DNA of 63,091 bases. Origin: Actinoallomurus spadix. GTDB lineage: Bacteria; Actinomycetota; Actinomycetes; Streptosporangiales; Streptosporangiaceae. The notes beneath the pieces were generated by a model. That model saw nothing but the letters and a program-made list of their open reading frames with translations. It ran no database searches and was not told where the DNA came from. The position numbers and the translations under genes are program-made. This document shows positions 52,550-60,707 of the stretch, in pieces (position 1 is the first letter of the stretch; each line of letters opens with the position of its first letter). Location: NCBI RefSeq assembly GCF_024055725.1, contig NZ_JAMXMX010000038.1:1-63091 (forward strand), read 5' to 3'.

Positions 52550-53527
52550 ATGGCCGTGACCAGGAAGGACCCCCGGATCAGGCTGCTGGCCGCCGGTGCG
52601 GTGCTTCTCCTCGCCGGCCTGTCCGCCGGGTGGTACCTCCTGCGCGACCCCCCGCGGGCCTGCCGGGGCGAGACCCTGCCGGTCGGGGTGGTGGCCGCCC
52701 CGGACATCACGCCCGCGCTCGCCGCGCTCGCCGCACGCTTCAACGTGCAGCCCCACGAGATCGGCGGGCGGTGCGCCCGGATCGAGGTCGAGGCGCGGGA
52801 CCCGGGTACGGTCGCCCGTTCCCTCGCCAAGGGTGACGTGTCCGGGGTGGACGCCTGGGTCCCCGACTCCTCGATGTGGCTCGTCCGCGCCCGCGCGACC
52901 GGAGCGCGGACGGCCGGTTCCGGGTCGCCCCTCGCCGCGACCCCGGTGGTGATCGCAGCGCCGCGCGCCGTCGCCGCCGAGCTGCGGGACGACGGGATCC
53001 CCGCCGGCTGGCGCCTGCTGGAGAAGGCCCCACTGCTCGCGGCGGTGCGCGTCCTCGACCCGGCGCGCAACGCCGCCGGCGCCGCGGTGGTCCTGGCCGC
53101 CCGCGCCACGATCGGCCGCGTCACGGCGCCGCGCGCCCCGGACCCCGCACGCCTCTACGCCTCCTTCGCGGGGCTGAAGGACCTCCGCCGCCCTCTCGTC
53201 GCCGCCTCCGAACAGTCGGTCGTCGCCTACAACGACGCCCACCGGCCCAACCCGGCGTCGGTCATCGTCCCCGAAGAGGGCACCCTCCTGCTCGACCACC
53301 CGTTCGTCGCGGTGAGCACCGACCCGCTGCGCGCCCAGGCCGTCGACGCGTTCCGCTGGGCCCTGCGGGCGCGGCAGGCCGCCGACACCTTCCAGTGGTA
53401 CGGCTTCCGCACGCCGGACGGCCGGCTGGGCGCCCGCGACGCGACCCGCCTCGGCCTCCGCGCGACCCTCCCCAAGATCCTCCCGCCCCCGGCCCCGGAC
53501 CAGGTGGCGTCGGCCATGCGCGGCTGA
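52550..53527 (+). CDS. membrane-anchored solute-binding-like protein
   Basis: A 325-residue protein with an N-terminal membrane helix (about residues 11-29) and an extracytoplasmic domain resembling bacterial solute-binding proteins used in actinobacterial substrate-binding/VWA proteins (GVVAAPDITPALAALAARF, DAWVPDSSMWL, PVVIAAPRAV, LDPARNAAG). The von Willebrand A domain that often follows in this family is absent; the product ends soon after the binding domain. No lipobox Cys is evident at a lipoprotein position. ATG at 52550 is chosen over an upstream in-frame start at 52487. It lies divergent from the secreted-protein gene with a 246-base gap in which I see no feature. Confidence 0.72.
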   Translation: MAVTRKDPRIRLLAAGAVLLLAGLSAGWYLLRDPPRACRGETLPVGVVAAPDITPALAALAARFNVQPHEIGGRCARIEVEARDPGTVARSLAKGDVSGVDAWVPDSSMWLVRARATGARTAGSGSPLAATPVVIAAPRAVAAELRDDGIPAGWRLLEKAPLLAAVRVLDPARNAAGAAVVLAARATIGRVTAPRAPDPARLYASFAGLKDLRRPLVAASEQSVVAYNDAHRPNPASVIVPEEGTLLLDHPFVAVSTDPLRAQAVDAFRWALRARQAADTFQWYGFRTPDGRLGARDATRLGLRATLPKILPPPAPDQVASAMRG

Positions 53528-53536
53528 GAGCCGCCG

Positions 53537-53580
53537 GCGCCGAGGATGTCCGTCGTTCCGGCGACGGACATCCTCGGCGC
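53537..53580. terminator. perfect 19-bp hairpin between convergent genes
   Basis: GCGCCGAGGATGTCCGTCG (53537-53555) pairs exactly with 53562-53580 across a six-base loop. It starts ten bases after the solute-binding-like stop and ends at the HxlR-gene stop, so it can serve both directions. Confidence 0.8.
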
Positions 53581-53955
53581 TCAAGACGCCGACCGCTCGG
53601 CCCCCCAGTCCCAGAGCGCCTGCAACACGGGGCCGAGGCGCTCACCGTGCGGGGTCAGCCGGTAGCGGGTCCGGGGCGGCACACCGCTTTCACGATGACG
53701 CTCCAGCACGCCGGCCTCGACCAGGTGGGCCAACCGGTCGGACAGCACCTTGTCCGAGAGCCGGGGCAGTGCCCGGCGGAGGTCGCCGTAGGAACGCTCG
53801 CCTCGGAGCAGTTCACGGAGCACCAGGGTCGTCCAGCGACCACGCAGGGCCGCGAGCGTGATCTCCACCGGGCAGGTCGGCGTCGGCTCGGCGACCTCGG
53901 CGCGTGGGTCGTCGGGCAGTCCCGGGTGGGACTCACTCACCGTTTGGTGAGTCAT
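53581..53955 (-). CDS. HxlR-family transcriptional regulator
   Basis: A 124-residue winged-helix regulator. The conserved Cys begins the domain in CPVEITLAALRGRWTTLVLRELLRG, with the RALPRLSDKVLSDRLAHLVEAG recognition region and a VPPRTRYRLTPHGE wing. HxlR proteins often sense thiol-reactive or oxidative agents through this Cys. ATG at 53955 has AGGAGG seven bases upstream on its strand. It diverges from the SnoaL-like gene at 54016, which is its probable target. Confidence 0.9.
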   Translation of the reverse strand: MTHQTVSESHPGLPDDPRAEVAEPTPTCPVEITLAALRGRWTTLVLRELLRGERSYGDLRRALPRLSDKVLSDRLAHLVEAGVLERHRESGVPPRTRYRLTPHGERLGPVLQALWDWGAERSAS

Positions 53956-54000
53956 GACGGCGCCTCCTAACGTCTGCCGCGTCCGAGTGAAGTCCACTCG
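53935..54000. promoter_or_regulatory. two dyad sequences at the HxlR/SnoaL divergent promoter
   Basis: ACTCACC (53935-53941) is mirrored by GGTGAGT (53946-53952) inside the first HxlR codons. CGAGTG (53984-53989) is mirrored by CACTCG (53995-54000) in the intergenic region. Either could be the HxlR operator; the intergenic one is better placed. No experiment or consensus supports a choice. Confidence 0.35.
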
Positions 54001-54015
54001 TCAAGGAGAAGATGC

Positions 54016-54408
54016 ATGATGCGACTCGCGGATCGCCCCGAGGACGTTCCCCTGGTCTTCGCGGACCGGTTCAACCGCGGTGACGCCGCCGCGGTGGCGG
54101 AGGTCTACGAGAGCGGAGCGGTCTTCATCCCCCAGCCGGGGAGCCCGGTGACCGGTTCGGCGATCCATGCCGCCAACGCCCGGTTCCTGGAACGGGGACT
54201 CCCGATCAGGGTCCTTCCCCGGCACGTCTACACCACCGGTGACCTCGCCCTGCTGATCGTCGACTGGACCATCGAGGGCACGGACCCGGGCGGCCGGCGG
54301 GTGCGCATCGAGGGCACCGCCACCGACGTCACCCGCCGCGGACCCGACGGTCATTGGCGCTACGCGATCGACAACCCTTTCGGCACCGGGCAGGGCATGA
54401 CCTCGTGA
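54016..54408 (+). CDS. SnoaL-like (NTF2 fold) protein
   Basis: A 130-residue protein of the SnoaL/DUF4440 type: FADRFNRGDAAAVAEVYESGAVFI, then LPRHVYTTGDLALLIVDWTIEG, RIEGTATDVTRR and HWRYAIDNP. These small alpha+beta barrels are isomerases, cyclases or stress proteins with unknown substrates. ATG at 54016 is seven bases from AAGGAGA; the ATG at 54019 is a close alternative. Divergent from the HxlR regulator, likely controlled by it. Confidence 0.82.
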   Translation: MMRLADRPEDVPLVFADRFNRGDAAAVAEVYESGAVFIPQPGSPVTGSAIHAANARFLERGLPIRVLPRHVYTTGDLALLIVDWTIEGTDPGGRRVRIEGTATDVTRRGPDGHWRYAIDNPFGTGQGMTS

Positions 54409-54462
54409 GCGCCGACGATCCCCGTCGCTGCAACGCCGGAGATCCTCGGCCGGACCGGGGTG

Positions 54463-54492
54463 AGCGGGTTGCTCTCCCGGAGGCAGCCCGCT
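54463..54492. terminator. hairpin between SnoaL-like gene and fbiB
   Basis: AGCGGGTTGC (54463-54472) pairs with GCAGCCCGCT (54483-54492) with one G-T pair and a 10-base loop, between convergent genes. No T-run. Confidence 0.45.
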
Positions 54493-54497
54493 GCGGT

Positions 54498-55766
54498 TCA
54501 GCGGCGGAGGATGAAGTCGTCGGGGTCGCGGGGCGGGCGGTCGCGCGGGGGAGCGGCGGGGTGGCCGACGCCGACCGCGCCCATCGGGTCCCAGTTCGGT
54601 GGCAGGCCGAGCGTCTCGCGCACGACGTCGGCGCAGAAGAGCGTGCTCGACACCCAGCAGGAGCCGAGCCCCTCGACCGCCAGCGCGACGAGGAGGTTCT
54701 CCACCCCCGCGCCCATCGCGACGAGGAACATCTCCCGCTCGGCGCGGGAGCGGCGCGGGTCCGGGTAGTCGTGCGCGCCGTCCGCCACCAGGCACGGCAC
54801 GACGAGGTACGGGGCGCGGCGCAGCACCTCGCCGCGCCGCAGCCGCCGGGTGATCGACTCCTCGCTGAAGCCGTCGCCGCGCAGGTCGGCCTCCCAGGCG
54901 TCGCGCATCGCGTCGAGCAGCCGGTCCTTGTGCTCCTCGACGAGCACGAACCGCCAGGGCGTCGTGTGGTGGGGGGCGGGCGCGGTGATCGCGGCGGCGA
55001 CCGCCCGGCGGACCGCAGCCGGGTCGACCGGCTCCGGCGCGAACTCCCGGACCGTGCGGCGGGCCGTCAGGACGTCCGACGAGCCGTACCGGAACATGTC
55101 CTCGTCGGCGGACCGTACGAGCGCCCGCGCGCCCGGCCCGTCCTCGTCGGTCACGAGGCCGGTCAGGCCGCGGACGACCGCGACCGGGACGCCGGCGAGC
55201 TTGCCCTTCACGAGTTCGGCGGCCGAGGCGATCTCGTCGGCGACCGAGACGACCGTGGCGTCGAGCCGGTTGCCGTACGCGTCGACGCGGCCCCGCAGGT
55301 CGTCCACCGGCGCGACGCCGGCCGCGCCGATGGCGGCGTCGGTGAGGCCCAGCCGCCAGGGGCGGCCGAGCGTGTCCGAGACGATCACGCCGACCCGGAC
55401 TCCGGTCAGCTCCCGCAGGCGCGCGCGGACGCGCCGCGCGGACGCGTCCGGGTCCTCGGGCAGGAGCAGCACCGTGCCGGGCTCGGTGTTCGAGGCGTCC
55501 ACGCCCGCGGCGGCCAGGACGAGGCCCTGACGGGTCTGCACGATCCGGGTGGCGCCCCGGCGGGCCACGACGCGCGCGGTCTCGGCGTCGATCGCCTTCT
55601 CCCGGTCCTCGGCGACCAGGATCCGTCCCTCCGCCTTACTGATGATCTTTGAGGTGATGACGACCACGTCGCCGTCCCGGAGATCCGCCCCGGCGATCAG
55701 TTCCGCGACGTCGTCGCCCTGACGGACCTCCGGGAGGCCGCCGACGCCGAACACCTCGTATCTCAC
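54498..55766 (-). CDS. fbiB: coenzyme F420:L-glutamate ligase FbiB (two-domain)
   Basis: A 422-residue fusion: the N-terminal CofE-like F420:gamma-glutamyl ligase ([49 protein letters not shown]) and a C-terminal nitroreductase-fold domain ([14 protein letters not shown], and [22 protein letters not shown]). The first extends the glutamate tail of F420; the second reduces the dehydro-F420 intermediate with FMN. The GTG start overlaps the fbiA stop (GTGA). Length matches mycobacterial FbiB. Confidence 0.96.
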   Translation of the reverse strand: MRYEVFGVGGLPEVRQGDDVAELIAGADLRDGDVVVITSKIISKAEGRILVAEDREKAIDAETARVVARRGATRIVQTRQGLVLAAAGVDASNTEPGTVLLLPEDPDASARRVRARLRELTGVRVGVIVSDTLGRPWRLGLTDAAIGAAGVAPVDDLRGRVDAYGNRLDATVVSVADEIASAAELVKGKLAGVPVAVVRGLTGLVTDEDGPGARALVRSADEDMFRYGSSDVLTARRTVREFAPEPVDPAAVRRAVAAAITAPAPHHTTPWRFVLVEEHKDRLLDAMRDAWEADLRGDGFSEESITRRLRRGEVLRRAPYLVVPCLVADGAHDYPDPRRSRAEREMFLVAMGAGVENLLVALAVEGLGSCWVSSTLFCADVVRETLGLPPNWDPMGAVGVGHPAAPPRDRPPRDPDDFILRR

Positions 55767-56704
55767 GCGAGCTCCCCGGCGAGGTCGATGGCGGCGCGGG
55801 CGATGTCCGCGGCCGCGTCCACGTCCGTCATCAGCAGCGGCCGGGCGCGGACGGCGATGCCGCCGAGGTCGCCCTCGAGGGCGGCGTCCGCCGTGTCGAC
55901 GAGCCACCCGTCCAGCAGTTCGGCCCCGTAGTGCGCGGCCACGGCGCCGGCGGAGGTCTCCACGCCGATCGCGGTGAGGCAGGCGTCGGCCATGCCGCGT
56001 ACGGGCGCGCCGCCGATGATCGGGGAGACGCCGACCACGGTCTTGGCCGCGACAGCCGGGCGGATGCCCGGTACGGACAGGATCGTCCCGACGCTCACCA
56101 CCGGGTTGGACGGCGGGAGGATCACGAAGTCGGCGGCGTCGATCGCCTCGAGGACGCCGGGCGCCGGCTTGGCGTCCTCGGCGCCGACCGCGACGATCGA
56201 GCGGGCCGGGACCTGCGCGTGCAGGCGCACCCACCACTCCTGGAAGTGGACGGCCCGCCGGCCCTGCTCGTCCTCGATCACGACGTGGGTCTCCACCCGG
56301 TCGTCGCTCATCGGCAGGAGGCGCACGCCCGGCTTCCAGCGGTCGCAGAGCGCCTCGGTCACGGCGGACAGCGGGTAGCCGGCGCCGAGCATCTGCGTGC
56401 GCACGATGTGCGTCGCGAAGTCACGGTCGCCGAGGGTGAACCAGGAGGGGCCGATCTCATGCGCCGCGAGCTCCTCGCGGATCGTGAACGTCTCGTCCGC
56501 GCGTCCCCAGCCCTGCTCCTCGTTGATGCCGCCCCCGAGGGTGTACATCACGGTGTCCAGATCGGGACAGACACGCAGCCCGAAGAGTGAAATGTCGTCG
56601 CCGATGTTGCCGATGACGGTGATGTCCGCCTCCGGGGCGGCCTGCCGTAGTCCGCGCAGGAAACGGGCTCCCCCGATTCCGCCCGCCAATGCCACGATGC
56701 GCAT
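55763..56704 (-). CDS. fbiA: 2-phospho-L-lactate/phosphoenolpyruvyl transferase FbiA (CofD)
   Basis: A 313-residue transferase attaching the phospho-three-carbon unit to FO in F420 synthesis. Signature regions are [40 protein letters not shown], the GDRDFATHI loop and [15 protein letters not shown]. It precedes fbiB in a coupled two-gene unit on the minus strand, with the FO synthase fbiC at 49.3 kb. fbiD, which supplies the donor, is not in the window. Confidence 0.96.
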   Translation of the reverse strand: MRIVALAGGIGGARFLRGLRQAAPEADITVIGNIGDDISLFGLRVCPDLDTVMYTLGGGINEEQGWGRADETFTIREELAAHEIGPSWFTLGDRDFATHIVRTQMLGAGYPLSAVTEALCDRWKPGVRLLPMSDDRVETHVVIEDEQGRRAVHFQEWWVRLHAQVPARSIVAVGAEDAKPAPGVLEAIDAADFVILPPSNPVVSVGTILSVPGIRPAVAAKTVVGVSPIIGGAPVRGMADACLTAIGVETSAGAVAAHYGAELLDGWLVDTADAALEGDLGGIAVRARPLLMTDVDAAADIARAAIDLAGELA

Positions 56705-56803
56705 GCGGACAAGTCTGACACCTCGGGGAGTGGCGGATGCCCACGGGCCGCGGGCCGGTGTGCGAAGCTGGCGGGGATCCGATTACCGACAGGGAGTAAG
56801 CGC

Positions 56804-57637
56804 GTGAACAACGACGCCGCGCAGCGGCTACGGGGACCCGGCGCCTGGGTCCTCCTGGCTTCGGTGGCCCTGCAGTTCGTCAGTGGACTCATCGCCCTAT
56901 CGACGGGCAGGGGGACGGACTTCAGCTACCGCGCCTACAACTTCGTCGCGTACGACAACTTCTTCGCGGGCCTGGCCGTCATCGGGGTGGTCGTGGTCGC
57001 GGTGGCGCTGGCGTCCCGGCTGGGCGGCGCCCCCGTGGCCCAGGCCCGCAACGTCGCCCTCGCGGGCGCGATCCTGCTCGGCGTGATGGGGCTGGTCGAG
57101 GTGATCGCCATCCTGGGCGGCCTCACGGCGGGCGGCGACAGCCCGGGCGTCATCCTCGATGTTCCGGCCAGCGCGAAATTCGCGATGTTTCTCTATGGTG
57201 TCGCAAAACTCGCCGTAGGGGCGGTGGCCACGTTCTACGCGTTCTCCACCTTCCAGTCGCTTCAGCCGGTTCCGCCCGCCGGGCCGCAGTATCCGCAGCA
57301 GGGTTATGGCCAGCCCGCGCAGCCGTACGGGCCGGCGTACGGTCAGCAGCAGCCTTACGGTCAGCCGGGACAGCCCTATGGGCAGCCCCAGGTGCAGCAA
57401 CCGTACGGTCAACAGTCGCCATATCCCCAGCAGGGGTACGACCCGTCGGCCTACTATCAGCAGCGACCCGCCCAGCCCGCCCAGCCGGCGCCGCCCGCGC
57501 AGCCGGCCGGGCAGGGCGAGGGTGAGTGGACGCGTGCCTACGGCAGCACGGACCTGCCGGTGCCGAAGGAGACCTCGTCGGGGTCGGGGGAGTCGGATCA
57601 GTCGTCTTCCGCCGACCCCTACCGGCCTCCGGAGTAG
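56804..57637 (+). CDS. four-pass membrane protein with Gln/Tyr/Pro-rich tail
   Basis: A 277-residue protein with four hydrophobic segments in the first 150 residues (about 11-30, 50-68, 80-103 and 122-147). Its tail consists of imperfect QPYGQPQ- and PYGQQ-like repeats and continues with Pro/Ala/Gln-rich sequence to the end. The tail resembles those of other actinobacterial membrane proteins that self-associate; function is unknown. GTG at 56804 has AGGGAG seven bases upstream. It lies between divergent fbiA and whiB. Confidence 0.75.
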   Translation: MNNDAAQRLRGPGAWVLLASVALQFVSGLIALSTGRGTDFSYRAYNFVAYDNFFAGLAVIGVVVVAVALASRLGGAPVAQARNVALAGAILLGVMGLVEVIAILGGLTAGGDSPGVILDVPASAKFAMFLYGVAKLAVGAVATFYAFSTFQSLQPVPPAGPQYPQQGYGQPAQPYGPAYGQQQPYGQPGQPYGQPQVQQPYGQQSPYPQQGYDPSAYYQQRPAQPAQPAPPAQPAGQGEGEWTRAYGSTDLPVPKETSSGSGESDQSSSADPYRPPE

Positions 57638-57744
57638 TCGGCGACGGTAGGAACGCATAACCGCGGGATTCTGTGGAGTCACTGATCGTCTCCGCAGGTC
57701 AGCACGATTTTCGGTCGTGACACACCGCGCCGTGCCCATTCGGC

Positions 57745-57774
57745 TTGACGTCCCTGGTCATACACGCGTGTAAT
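57745..57774 (+). promoter_or_regulatory. sigma-70-like promoter of whiB with an overlapping palindrome
   Basis: TTGACG (57745-57750) and TGTAAT (57769-57774) are 18 bases apart, a good vegetative promoter upstream of the whiB start at 57860. The spacer ends in the perfect 12-bp palindrome TACACGCGTGTA (57761-57772), which overlaps the -10 element and could bind a repressor. Confidence 0.6.
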
Positions 57775-57859
57775 TTCATGGGTGTAGTTCTGCCTTCCCG
57801 GGGGACTGTGTCGGGGAAGGTGACCAGGGGGGGACTCCACGGGGCGAGGAGGTGCGTCT

Positions 57860-58123
57860 GTGAGCGAAGTGCTCATCCCGCTGGCGCACGGTGCAGACGG
57901 CGAAGAGTTGGGCTGGCAGGAGCGCGCGCTGTGCGCGCAAACCGACCCGGAAGCTTTTTTTCCGGAAAAGGGTGGCTCGACCCGTGAAGCCAAGAAAGTG
58001 TGCCGTGCCTGTGAGGTGCGGGCGGAATGCTTGGAATACGCGCTTGGGCATGACGAGCGGTTCGGGATCTGGGGAGGTCTGTCCGAACGTGAACGCCGAA
58101 AGCTCAAGCGCGCGGCAGGCTGA
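57860..58123 (+). CDS. WhiB-family iron-sulfur regulator (WhiB2/WhmD-like)
   Basis: An 87-residue WhiB protein. Four Cys bind a [4Fe-4S] cluster: C25, C48, C51 and C57 (C-X22-C-X2-C-X5-C). The G-IWGG turn precedes a basic C-terminal helix (SERERRKLKRAAG). WhiB proteins work with sigma factor region 4 in development, division or redox control. Its position between fbiA and phosphomannomutase suggests orthology with mycobacterial WhiB2 (WhmD), an essential septation protein. GTG at 57860 follows GAGGAGG by 7 bases. It has a recognisable promoter. Confidence 0.93.
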   Translation: MSEVLIPLAHGADGEELGWQERALCAQTDPEAFFPEKGGSTREAKKVCRACEVRAECLEYALGHDERFGIWGGLSERERRKLKRAAG

Positions 58124-58228
58124 AACCCGCATACGCGGCGTGTGACGCCCGCGGTGACATTTCACCACCGGGGTCCTGCCGGACGGCTGACGCGGTCCGG
58201 CGGGCCCCGGCGGCACCGCACACCTCCG

Positions 58229-58341
58229 GCCGCTCTCAAGACGCTCTCAGGCGTCCCGCCGCTCTGAGGGGCTCCCAGGAATACGGCCGCGCTGAGGCGC
58301 TTTCAGGAGTACGGCCGCTCTTGAGACGCTCTCAGTCGTCG
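58229..58341. repeat. four degenerate 28-bp tandem repeats between whiB and the metallopeptidase gene
   Basis: Units start GCCGCTCT at 58229, 58258, 58286 (GCCGCGCT) and 58314, and share GAGGCGCTTTCAGGAGTACG-like sequence. The last unit covers the metallopeptidase stop codon, so the array trims or extends its 3' end. Individual units have weak dyads that could form small hairpins. Confidence 0.75.
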
Positions 58342-58763
58342 CGGGAGTCGTAGGTCGGATCGACGGACTCCGGAGCGAGGCCGAGCAGATCCGCGACCTC
58401 CTCGACGACCACGTCACGGACCAGGCGGGCGCGGTCGCGCTCGTCGTCGCCGCCCCGCGCCTCCACGGGCCGCCGGTACACCACGATCCGGGCCGGCCTG
58501 CCGTCCGCCGCGGGCAGCAGGCGCCCGAGCGGAACCGGGTCGGCGGGATCCGCCCACGGCTCGACGGGCGGCACCTCTTCGACGGCGAACTCGACACCCG
58601 TCAACTCGCGGCTCCACCGCTGCTCGAGCCGGCGCGCCTCGTCACGGACCAGATCGTCGAAGCGCTCGGCACGGGTCCGGGCGATCGGCGCATCGGGCGG
58701 CGTGAGCGGTCCGCGCATGCCGCGCCCACGGCGGTCGCGGCGGCGTGTGCTGGAGCGTGTCAC
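58332..58763 (-). CDS. metallopeptidase-family-like protein lacking HExxH
   Basis: A 143-residue protein resembling the small zincin-like family found next to whiB and DUF3499 in actinobacteria. A basic N-terminal tail (TRSSTRRRDRRGRGMRG) precedes a helical domain (FDDLVRDEARRLEQRW), strands with VEFAVEEVP and IVVYRRPVEAR, and a helix VRDVVVEEVADLLGL. Active zincins here have an HExxH motif; this sequence reads EEVAD, so zinc binding is not expected. GTG at 58763 is the chosen start, with AAGGAG about 11 bases upstream. It may now act as a binding protein. Confidence 0.68.
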   Translation of the reverse strand: MTRSSTRRRDRRGRGMRGPLTPPDAPIARTRAERFDDLVRDEARRLEQRWSRELTGVEFAVEEVPPVEPWADPADPVPLGRLLPAADGRPARIVVYRRPVEARGGDDERDRARLVRDVVVEEVADLLGLAPESVDPTYDSRDD

Positions 58764-58909
58764 CCGGGATCGCACTCCTTGAGCATAGTCCGGACCTCGC
58801 CTGACCGCCCTCCCGCACAAAGATCCGTTATGCGGTCGCGCGCCGGAAATACGGCGACACGAAGTGAGGATAGTGGCGCGGGAGCGGCAGGAGGAGATAC
58901 GTTCCCGTC

Positions 58910-59290
58910 GTGAGCCCCGTCCGCATCTGCTCCCGCACCGCGTGCAAGCAGTCTGCTGTCTACACGCTCACGTACGTCTACGCCGACTCGACCGCTGTTC
59001 TGGGCCCGCTGGCAGCGTACGTCGAGCCGCACTGCTATGACCTCTGCGCCGAGCACGCCGAGCGCCTGACCGCCCCCGTCGGCTGGGAGCTCGTCCGCCT
59101 CCCCGCCGAAGAGTCCGAGCCGACCAGCGACGACCTCGAGGCCCTGGCCAACGCCGTCCGTGAGGCCGCCAAACCGGCCACGCCGCGGGAGGAGCCGGTC
59201 GGGCAGGGCATCGAGGTCGGCCGCCGCGGCCATCTTCGGGTCCTCCGCTCGGACACCCCGCTCCGCTCCGACACGCCCCGCAAGCCCTGA
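58910..59290 (+). CDS. DUF3499-family protein
   Basis: A 126-residue actinobacterial protein of unknown function. The conserved N-terminal half contains CSRTACKQSAVYTLTYVYADSTAVLGPL and EPHCYDLCAEHAERLT, where the Cys and His could bind zinc. The C-terminal tail (about 70-126) is Pro/Arg/Ser-rich and variable. It precedes phosphomannomutase on the same strand by about 60 bases. GTG at 58910 is the start. Confidence 0.85.
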   Translation: MSPVRICSRTACKQSAVYTLTYVYADSTAVLGPLAAYVEPHCYDLCAEHAERLTAPVGWELVRLPAEESEPTSDDLEALANAVREAAKPATPREEPVGQGIEVGRRGHLRVLRSDTPLRSDTPRKP

Positions 59291-59351
59291 TCCGCTCCCG
59301 GTAGGCTCATGACCGCAAAGCGACGACCGGGCCGTGAGCAGGGGGGCGCGC

Positions 59352-60707
59352 GTGGGCGACCTGGCCAGGATCTTCAAGGCGTACGACGTCCGGGGGATCG
59401 TCCCCGATGAGTTCGACGAACGGATAGCGGAGGCGACCGGCGCCGCGTTCGTGCGCGTCACCGGCGCCACGGCGATCGTCACCGCCCATGACATGCGCGC
59501 CTCGTCGGGGCCGCTGTCCGCGGCGTTCGCGCGGGGCGCCATCGCTCAGGGCGCCGACGTGACGGAGGCGGGTCTCGGCTCGACCGACCTGCTCTACTAC
59601 GCCAGCGGCAGCCTCGGCCTGCCCGGCGCGATGTTCACCGCGAGCCACAACCCGGCCCGGTACAACGGGATCAAGCTCTGCCGGGCGGGCGCCCGGCCGA
59701 TCGGCCGGGACACCGGGCTCACCGAGATCCGCCGGCTCGTCGAGGAGGGCGTTCCCGCCCATGACGGCCCGGCCGGCACGGTCCGCCGGCTGGACGTGCT
59801 CCCGGGGTACGCCGCGCACCTGCGGTCCCTCGTCGACCTGTCGGGCATCCGCCCGCTCAAGGTCGTCGTGGACGCCGGCAACGGCATGGCCGGGCACACG
59901 GTGCCGAGCGTGTTCGCGGGCCTGCCGATCGAGCCGGTCCCGCTCTACTTCGAGCTCGACGGCACGTTCCCGAACCACGAGGCCAACCCGATCGAGCCGG
60001 AGAACCTTCGCGACCTGCAGGCGGCGGTCCGCGAGCACGGCGCCGACCTCGGGCTGGCCTTCGACGGCGACGCCGACCGCTGCTTCGTCGTCGACGAGCG
60101 CGGCGAGCCGGTCACCCCGTCGGCGATCACCGCCCTGGTCGCCGTGCGCGAGCTGGCCCGGCACCCCGGCGCGCGGATCGTGCACAACCTGATCACCTCG
60201 CGGGCCGTCCCGGAGATCATCAGGGAGCACGGCGGTGAGCCCGTCCGCACCCGCGTCGGCCACTCGTTCATCAAGCAGACGATGGCCGAGACCGGCGCCG
60301 TCTTCGGCGGCGAGCACTCCGCCCACTACTACTTCCGCGACTTCTGGTTCGCCGACTCCGGCATGCTCGCCGCGCTGCACGTCCTGGCCGCGCTCGGCGG
60401 GCAGGAGCGCCCGCTGTCCGCGCTCCTCGCCGCCTACAGCCTGTACACCGCGTCCGGTGAGATCAACTCCGAGGTCGCCGACCAGGCGGCCGCGACCGCG
60501 CGGGTGCGCGCGGAGTTCGCCGGCCGGCCCGGCGTTACCCTGGACGAACTCGACGGCCTCACGGTCGGGCACGCCGACTGGTGGTTCAACCTGCGGCCCT
60601 CCAACACCGAACCCCTCCTCCGCCTCAACGCCGAGGCGGCCGATCCAGAAACCATGGCCGCGGTGCGCGACGAAGTGCTCGCGGTCGTCCGAAAGGAAGA
60701 AAGTTGA
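59352..60707 (+). CDS. manB: phosphomannomutase/phosphoglucomutase ManB
   Basis: A 451-residue alpha-D-phosphohexomutase converting mannose-6-phosphate to mannose-1-phosphate (and probably glucose phosphates). The N-terminus is IFKAYDVRGIVPDEF; the phosphoserine loop is TASHNP; the metal-binding loop is DGDADRCF; the sugar-specificity loop is GGEHSAHYYFRDF; the C-terminal phosphate site is RPSNTEPLLRL. GTG at 59352 fits the family start better than GTG at 59334. It overlaps the Trm112-like gene (TTGA). Confidence 0.93.
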   Translation: MGDLARIFKAYDVRGIVPDEFDERIAEATGAAFVRVTGATAIVTAHDMRASSGPLSAAFARGAIAQGADVTEAGLGSTDLLYYASGSLGLPGAMFTASHNPARYNGIKLCRAGARPIGRDTGLTEIRRLVEEGVPAHDGPAGTVRRLDVLPGYAAHLRSLVDLSGIRPLKVVVDAGNGMAGHTVPSVFAGLPIEPVPLYFELDGTFPNHEANPIEPENLRDLQAAVREHGADLGLAFDGDADRCFVVDERGEPVTPSAITALVAVRELARHPGARIVHNLITSRAVPEIIREHGGEPVRTRVGHSFIKQTMAETGAVFGGEHSAHYYFRDFWFADSGMLAALHVLAALGGQERPLSALLAAYSLYTASGEINSEVADQAAATARVRAEFAGRPGVTLDELDGLTVGHADWWFNLRPSNTEPLLRLNAEAADPETMAAVRDEVLAVVRKEES

